From the NCBI GenBank assembly GCA_963669155.1, contig OZ022588.1:18027438-18091437 (forward strand): DNA of 64,000 nt, given 5' to 3'. The notes beneath the pieces were generated by a model. The model was not told where the DNA came from. It ran no database searches and was given only the letters and a program-made list of their open reading frames with translations. Positions within the stretch are counted from its first letter, which is position 1; each line of letters opens with the position of its first letter. This DNA is from Arbacia lixula (Eukaryota; Echinodermata; Echinoidea; Arbacioida; Arbaciidae). A program made the position numbers and the translations under genes. This document shows, in pieces, positions 60,001 through 64,000 of the stretch.

Positions 60001-60023
60001 AAAACGAAGCATCAATTTCTTAA
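45089..60023 (+). CDS. Uncharacterised proline-rich, acidic-tailed protein, ten coding exons
   Basis: Coding exons: 45089-45236, 46325-46490, 47713-48069, 48642-48747, 50668-50780, 51495-51560, 54569-54999, 55614-55751, 56327-56541 and 58719-60023. Every junction has GT-AG and a consistent phase; the total is 3045 nt, or 1014 residues. Residues 1-49 hold a Cys-rich patch (CGPFCQHPYCWYS). Residues about 105-223 are basic and proline-rich, then a conserved-looking FPKGGSGLRAAVKKVDMRD and ILPGKKIYIWCPGKNE. Residues about 297-345 form an amphipathic leucine-rich module (IAQLLQLPRDVLLELLEHTK, then KVAMLLEQLMPLI). The remainder is Pro/Ser-rich; exon 10 (residues 581-1014) is strongly acidic with degenerate EGT/ERTGT repeats. 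No signal peptide or membrane segment. I do not recognise the family. A scaffold, cytoskeletal or ciliary role is possible but unsupported. The start is the first ATG of the exon that begins at 45062. Confidence 0.85.
45345..45415 (+). repeat. tRNA-derived SINE head with A and B boxes
   Basis: TGGCTCAATCAGTAGAG at 45350 fits a pol III A box and GGTTCAAATCC at 45398-45408 is a perfect B box, spaced as in a tRNA gene. The cloverleaf is degenerate and the following sequence is unrelated to tRNA, so a SINE or tRNA pseudogene is more likely than a tRNA gene. It sits in the first intron of the plus-strand gene. Confidence 0.6.
45500..46010. repeat. Interrupted MITE-like element
   Basis: AACAGTAGTCCACCTTGAAGTTAAAGGGCCCC at 45510 is a family end directly followed by an unrelated segment starting TTAAAGGGCCCCTGACAG. 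The family interior resumes near 45900 with GATTTTGTGACGTCACATTCGAGATGCTCTCCC. It appears that one element was inserted into another at a TTAA. Confidence 0.55.
46600..46880. repeat. Dispersed repeat fragment with GGTCAATGAACT and a GACTGCGTGGCAGTC end
   Basis: Contains AGTCAAAGGTCAATGAACTT, GGATGGATTTAGACAGACTGGTTAGATTGGAAGTCAAAGAAGTAA and the end GCGGAGGCATATTTATCGACTGCGTGGCAGTC. Related pieces lie at 15980-16220 (reverse), 16785-16840, 25012-25090, 48150-48600 and 49370-49395. Non-coding. Confidence 0.55.
47130..47410. repeat. Dispersed repeat, copy 2 (shared with 19735-20010)
   Basis: See matching blocks GAGACCGGAGATG, ATTTAAACAAGGATAGTTTTTCACTTTTCCTGAAA and TTTTGCAAATGGGCCACC. It ends next to a tRNA-like minus-strand segment at 47430-47510 with B box GTTCAAACCCC. 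Confidence 0.55.
48150..48600. repeat. Tandem segments of a dispersed GGTCAAAGGTCAATGAACT repeat
   Basis: Two related units, about 48250-48420 and 48440-48580, each with GGTCAAAGGTCA(G/A)TGAACTTTG, ATTTTTCACAA and AATCCA(G/A)TGGTGCA(A/G)TTCTAACCA. It lies in intron 3 of the plus-strand gene. Confidence 0.7.
48748..50667 (+). other. Intron 4 of the plus-strand gene
   Basis: No exon seen. It holds three tandem units of roughly 100 bp with GAAAGGTAAACAT.TT.TATTTCT (49615, 49706 and a diverged third near 49780) and an inverted-repeat element at 50217-50625. Confidence 0.6.
50217..50625. repeat. Inverted-repeat element with ATTCTTGATATCGCAAATAACT ends, copy 2
   Basis: ATTCTTGATATCGCATATAACT at the left and AGTTATTTGCGATATTGAGTAT at the right. 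The body shares GTAGAACTGAGAACTTTCTTGACTAA and GGCTGAAAAGCTGATAG with 55790-56145. Confidence 0.8.
51905..54487. repeat. Two tandem copies of a 1.2-kb repeat in intron 6
   Basis: About 51985-52835 matches 53155-54010, roughly 1170 bp away, starting TTTTATTCCAA..TTTTGTGGCATGGATATCTC and ending TTCTCCCAAATTTCA. Terminal pieces (TGCATGAATTTGCCAATGCAGACC...AAGTATGTCTCG) occur at about 53102-53158 and 54432-54487. Each copy has two alternating CG tracts and several TGACGTCA palindromes. The frames across it are not protein-like. Confidence 0.88.
55062..55220. repeat. Foldback element, GGGCC...GCATAAA family, copy A
   Basis: GGGCCCTGTTGCATAAATCTTACC pairs with GTAAGTTTAATGCAATGGGGCCC, and an inner ATTGATGGTAA has its partner TTACCAGTAAT. 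Immediately followed by copy B. Confidence 0.8.
55275..55427. repeat. Foldback element, GGGCC...GCATAAA family, copy B
   Basis: GAGCTCCGTTGCATGAAACTTA pairs with AGGATTTATGCAACTGGAGCC. It lies about 55 bp after copy A in the same intron. Confidence 0.75.
55790..56145. repeat. Inverted-repeat element family, copy 3 (left end missing)
   Basis: Shares GAACTAGGCACTTC.GG.TATATTAGTAGGTCAGC and GCTGAAAAGCTGATAG with 50217-50625, and ends TAGTTATTTGCGATATGG. It starts about 40 bp after the exon 8 donor. Confidence 0.75.
56542..58718 (+). other. Intron 9 of the plus-strand gene
   Basis: 2.2 kb without a recognisable exon. It begins with a (CTT)n run (56550-56575), has a CT-rich stretch (56725-56840), a foldback at 57179-57310 (GTCCCGTTTCATAAAGC / GGTTTTATGAAACAGGATCC), and TTGATCTTTGACCTTTGACC, a DR1-like pair, about 45 bp before exon 10. 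Confidence 0.6.
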
Positions 60024-62983
60024 GATATACAGGATTGAGGACTGAATCGACAGGGGAATACGTTTAAGATGAACAAGATGTATCTTGGAGTTGGCATTGA
60101 ATGACTTTGTATACCATGCCTGCATTTGTGGATGGTGAAATAGAATCACTGCAAGGCTTAACCGAAACAATTCTGGAATATTGTTCTGATCACTTTTATT
60201 CATGATAGAAGCGGAAAGACAAGACCGGACAGAAATGCTGAGAATTGAACAATGTCATAATTATATTTCCAAACGCTTTGTAGCATATCCATGATAGTGT
60301 GTGAATAAACAATGAAAGTGGTAACCACATAGAATAATCATGCAAAAAAAGAGTAATATTTTACAAAAATAACCAAACGCAATTTAAGAAGTAATAAAAT
60401 AAAAGTGATTCAATTCATGATGTATTGAAATATTACAGTGCTGCTTTGGAGAAGTCCAAGCAAGTCATATATCAAAATGTAATATATGCTGCCTCAGTTA
60501 CCAGTATTACACTGATATGCAAATCTTGTCTTGTATTCTAGCAGCCATAGAGAGTGTGTGATCCCATTATCTCTGATATATACTTTTGCTCTGCAGATTA
60601 TTAAACTATGGGTTGTATGAAATGATATCTAGGGTAATGTGGAGCAGTTACCCTTTAACATTATTTTGATTGTTTAAATGGCATCCAAATGGCTGCCATG
60701 AAGGATTAAATTACAGAAATTCCCACCATTGTTATGTTTTTTATGATAATAAATGATTTTTTATTAAGAAATATATTTTTGGATCCAATGCATATCAATT
60801 CAAAGGGTTTTGATTACTTGGTGTACAGTTGCCATGGTATCCCCAGTTAGGCTGCCATTCAGCTGATAAACGGCGGCCGTAACACTGACACAACTACCAT
60901 AAAATCAGAGTTGATACGAATACAGAGTGTTTTGTGATTTCTAAGTGTCGGAACAGGGTTTTTTTTCTCTGATGAGAAACTGCAATCTAAATGTTGAATT
61001 TGAAAATGTTTACATTCTATTCTTTTCACCGTCAAATCAGAATGTTAAGAGTTGAATGTGGACTTTCCTGATTCTTCACAAGGTGTTACAAACCCTTTCA
61101 CCCAATCATAACTTGATCATGCCCTCTAACTGAATAATGACACATACATAATCCAGATTGGATTCAGTAAAGTAGTCAAAGTAATTGGTCTGATGCCCGT
61201 CACGGTTCCGTCCAAATGTACTGACAATCAATGCTCTCAAACCATAATAACTAAAGCTGAATGTCCCATATGTTGAAGCACATTCATTATTCCCTTTCAT
61301 TGATTCAGTTAATGCATGTAATATATATATCTCGTAGTTAGAAACCTAGTTGATCTTTTGTATCAGGAGTTTTGGTATGGAACTCAAATACTTCCGAAAG
61401 CTGTAGCTGGATGTGCCGCATATCTGAGCACTTTCATTATGGTAATTATATGTGCTCTTACGGTTCAGTTAACCACAACGTGATCCATAGTGTGAGTGTC
61501 ACTAATGAAAAATCATGAACCATAACACTAGCTCTTTCTGAACTGTAGCTTGATTATGCTTAAAGTTGACTTTGTAATTCCATTAATGCCTAATTGATGC
61601 AACTTGAATCATCCAAAATGGCACCCAAGGTGACCACCATGAAGGACTAACAGGGAAATTCCTACTTTTAATCATCATCATTAACCTGGTTGTCATATAT
61701 CGCCCCACACCAAATTCATTATTTGTCATACCAGTAACCATATTGTAAAAATGTTGATTATATATTTCAAAATGTCTATGTTAAATATTTGTATGTATTC
61801 ATATCTGTTTCACAAAGATTGTAATAGCATGTGATATTTATTAACTTAATGACTACCAACTAGTATGGTATATGTCTTGCCAGTTGCATTGTAATTGCAA
61901 TGGTTTGAAAAGCTCTTGACAAACTCATAACTACATATCTTTTGAGAATTGGGGCTAGAACTTATAATAAAAATGATTAAAACTGATAAATATGCACCAC
62001 ATGAAAGTGCATACATTTGTTTAGAAGATGAAGTGTTTGATGCTTATTGATATGTATCACCATCATATTGATTGTTACAGTAAATGGATTAAATCTCAAA
62101 ATTGGCAACATGCTGAAAAGCTCAAAATCTCTCTTTTGCTTTTTAACTTGGCACAATTATTGCTTAATTTTTTTTTAATGGTATGTTGATTGCATAGGAA
62201 TGAAGGATCCATTTTATGCTAAAAATTTGATTTTAAAAACAGTGTTGCCAATTTTAACGCTAAATAAAGATAAAATCTGCTCTAAATAGGCCTTGGTTAT
62301 AGATGAGTTAAGATCAACTTATCAACGTATACACTGACAAAAGTATGGTTGTTAATTCATAAAACTCACACCTGTTCTGGTTCGCATGCACTGTATTTCA
62401 TGCTATATACTTGATGTGACATATTAGCTATGATCTTGTGCGATCCAGTGTAAATTCGATATCCACATCAATCCTGCTAGTTAGTTTGTCCAGCTCATCC
62501 TGGCTGGGAAAACAACTCCTCATCCGGATGTACCTTAAATGATGCATTGACATTGTACACAATTGCCATTCAGAGGTGTCTATGCGAATACATGTATTTG
62601 AAACGTGGTTGAGAAAGCAAAAGCTAAGTGATTGTTTGACATTACATGTAGTGGGTAAAACTTCCCCATCATCAATTCCAAGTATTTTTACATTCTTCCA
62701 TATTCCGTCCATGTCCCATTTTGCTCTATTATCCACTTTATTTTATTGGTATGAATATTATATGATATTTTTTGTTTAATAACAAAGTATCTGCTCAGAT
62801 ATCACTGCTGATGTGGCATTTAATTGTGTTGCACTTTGTGAAGTATGTGAAAAGGAGGTGAAACTGTATTTTCTAGAAACAGAAGTGAGTTTCGCGGGGG
62901 GTAGAGACAAGGTAGAGGAAGGGCTTAGGACTGAAAGGAGAAATGGAGAAGGGAGAGAGGGGGGGAGATAAAGAAAGAGAGGT

Positions 62984-63000
<17 letters not shown>
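60024..63000 (+). other. 3' UTR and downstream flank of the plus-strand gene
   Basis: No further coding exon. AATAAA occurs at 60304, 60393 and 60748, so the UTR may be as short as about 300 nt or extend beyond 700 nt. Two related segments (about 60640-61330 and 61370-61700) share CACCATGAAGGA.TAA..., AAATTCC.AC and GTTCAGTTAA blocks, suggesting an old duplication. Confidence 0.4.
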
Positions 63001-63036
<36 letters not shown>

Positions 63037-63045
63037 AAGAAACCA
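62970..63045. repeat. (GA)n microsatellite
   Basis: A GAGAGA run of about 50 bp within an AG-rich stretch from 62910; it makes the low-complexity Ser/Leu frame on the minus strand. Confidence 0.95.
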
Positions 63046-64000
63046 GCAAGTAATACAAGATGGAAAAGGTATAAAAAGGGAGAAAGAGATGTGTACCCAT
63101 TGTTATGCAGGTTGCTGGTTCCAAACAACATCAGTCAAGTGAGACTTTCACTGGTTCGACCAAGGATGTTTAAGCACATGGATATCCATCTCTTTGAACA
63201 AGGTTTTGATTCATGGCTGCTCTGCTCTCAACAATATGATGCATACGCGATTGCGTCACGCTCACCTGGATTTTATTATGGGTCATATACATTCCCATAC
63301 ATGCATGCATTTCAGCTTTCGCTGCTGAACATATTTACCCAAATTCTTCTGGGCATCCGATTTTGTTTATCCGTCAAATCCAGGCAAAACTCAACAAGAG
63401 AATCGGCAGCTTCGAACATGAGAAATCAAAGAGAAAATCTTTGTAAAGCAGCCAAACGGCAGGCACCGGAAAAGACGCTCATTTTATTTTCAGCGAGGTA
63501 GTCGTGACCTTCACTTGACCTCTCGAACCGCGGAAAACGTCTCCTTTTCAAACTGTGATATCTTCATGAATATACCATATTTTCGTGCGCTTTCTTTTGT
63601 AACTGTATGTTGGAGGTCGAATTTTACCAAGTGTGAAAAAACATTTCATTAAAACAGGCAGAAAAATATTGCAAATTCGAGATAAATATGTGGTTCTAAT
63701 AAAAAATTTAAAAATTAAAATAAACTCTATATTTCAATGTCAATCGCTTTTGAGCCCCTAACATTTCGAGATCATCTGAAGCGGAATTTATTGTACTTTA
63801 TGGAGATACCATTATTTTTCAACCCCCCCCCCCCCCCCCCCCCCATAGAAGGGTCAGGATCCAGCAAAACATCAACCATGTTCAAATCCAAAATGAGCGA
63901 GATATGACGAAGTTGTGAACGATCCTAACCAGCCAATCATAGTCCACGATAATAACGAAATTCTACCGGCGAACCAAGGGTCGCGGACTATGATTGACTG
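63046..64000. other. Right edge, no gene recognised
   Basis: Contains a poly-C run (63823-63844) and an inverted repeat AACCAGCCAATCATAGTCC (63928) / GGACTATGATTGACTG (63985), which runs off the window and may be the start of another foldback element. Confidence 0.5.

Noticed and set aside
58758-60023. Stand-alone single-exon gene of 421 codons
   Set aside because: It starts at GTG, the frame is open upstream to the acceptor at 58719, and phase and composition fit exon 10 of the 45089-60023 gene.
63091-63501. 136-codon plus-strand frame at the right edge
   Set aside because: No ATG at the start, no recognisable motif and no splice support.

Overview
The window is eukaryotic and AT-rich, with short exons, GT-AG introns and a dense load of small foldback and tandem repeats. 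The gene content (a PNPLA6/7 neuropathy-target-esterase ortholog with over 30 coding exons) and the repeat style (hairpin MITE-like elements, TACATGTA-rich spacers, satellites rich in GGTCAAAGGTCA) suggest a marine invertebrate deuterostome, most likely an echinoderm such as a sea urchin. The organism is inferred. No rRNA, tRNA gene, CRISPR array or bacterial operon is visible.

Layout. (1) 1-1220, plus strand: the last two coding exons of a gene whose C-terminus resembles the helical lid of Hsp70 chaperones, followed by a long 3' UTR that may end near the AATAAA at 3555. (2) 7463-38414, minus strand: a complete PNPLA6/7-type lysophospholipase. I assembled it by eye as 31 coding exons whose phases all agree, giving 1400 codons: an N-terminal membrane anchor, three cyclic-nucleotide-binding-like domains and a patatin domain with a Ser995/Asp1115 dyad. 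(3) 38415-45088: a divergent intergenic region full of repeats. (4) 45089-60023, plus strand: a ten-exon gene for an unrecognised, largely disordered 1014-residue protein with a small Cys-rich N-terminus, a central helical module and a long acidic tail. (5) 60024-64000: its 3' UTR and non-coding sequence in which I recognise no gene.

The two complete genes diverge from an interval of about 6.7 kb. Nothing suggests that they share a pathway.

The most striking pattern is that exon edges have been copied in tandem into neighbouring introns. At least seven places (one acceptor of the Hsp70-like gene and six sites in the PNPLA gene) carry two to four copies of a 65-170 bp segment spanning a splice donor, a splice acceptor or an exon fragment, leaving decoy splice sites. 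Other notable items are a TIR-bounded element holding a 157-bp satellite repeated at exactly constant spacing with nuclear-receptor half-sites in every unit, a duplicated 1.2-kb intronic repeat with seven perfect TGACGTCA palindromes and alternating CG tracts, several foldback families with TTAA or GGGCC ends, and two PNPLA introns that are almost pure polypurine on the plus strand, hence polypyrimidine in the transcript.
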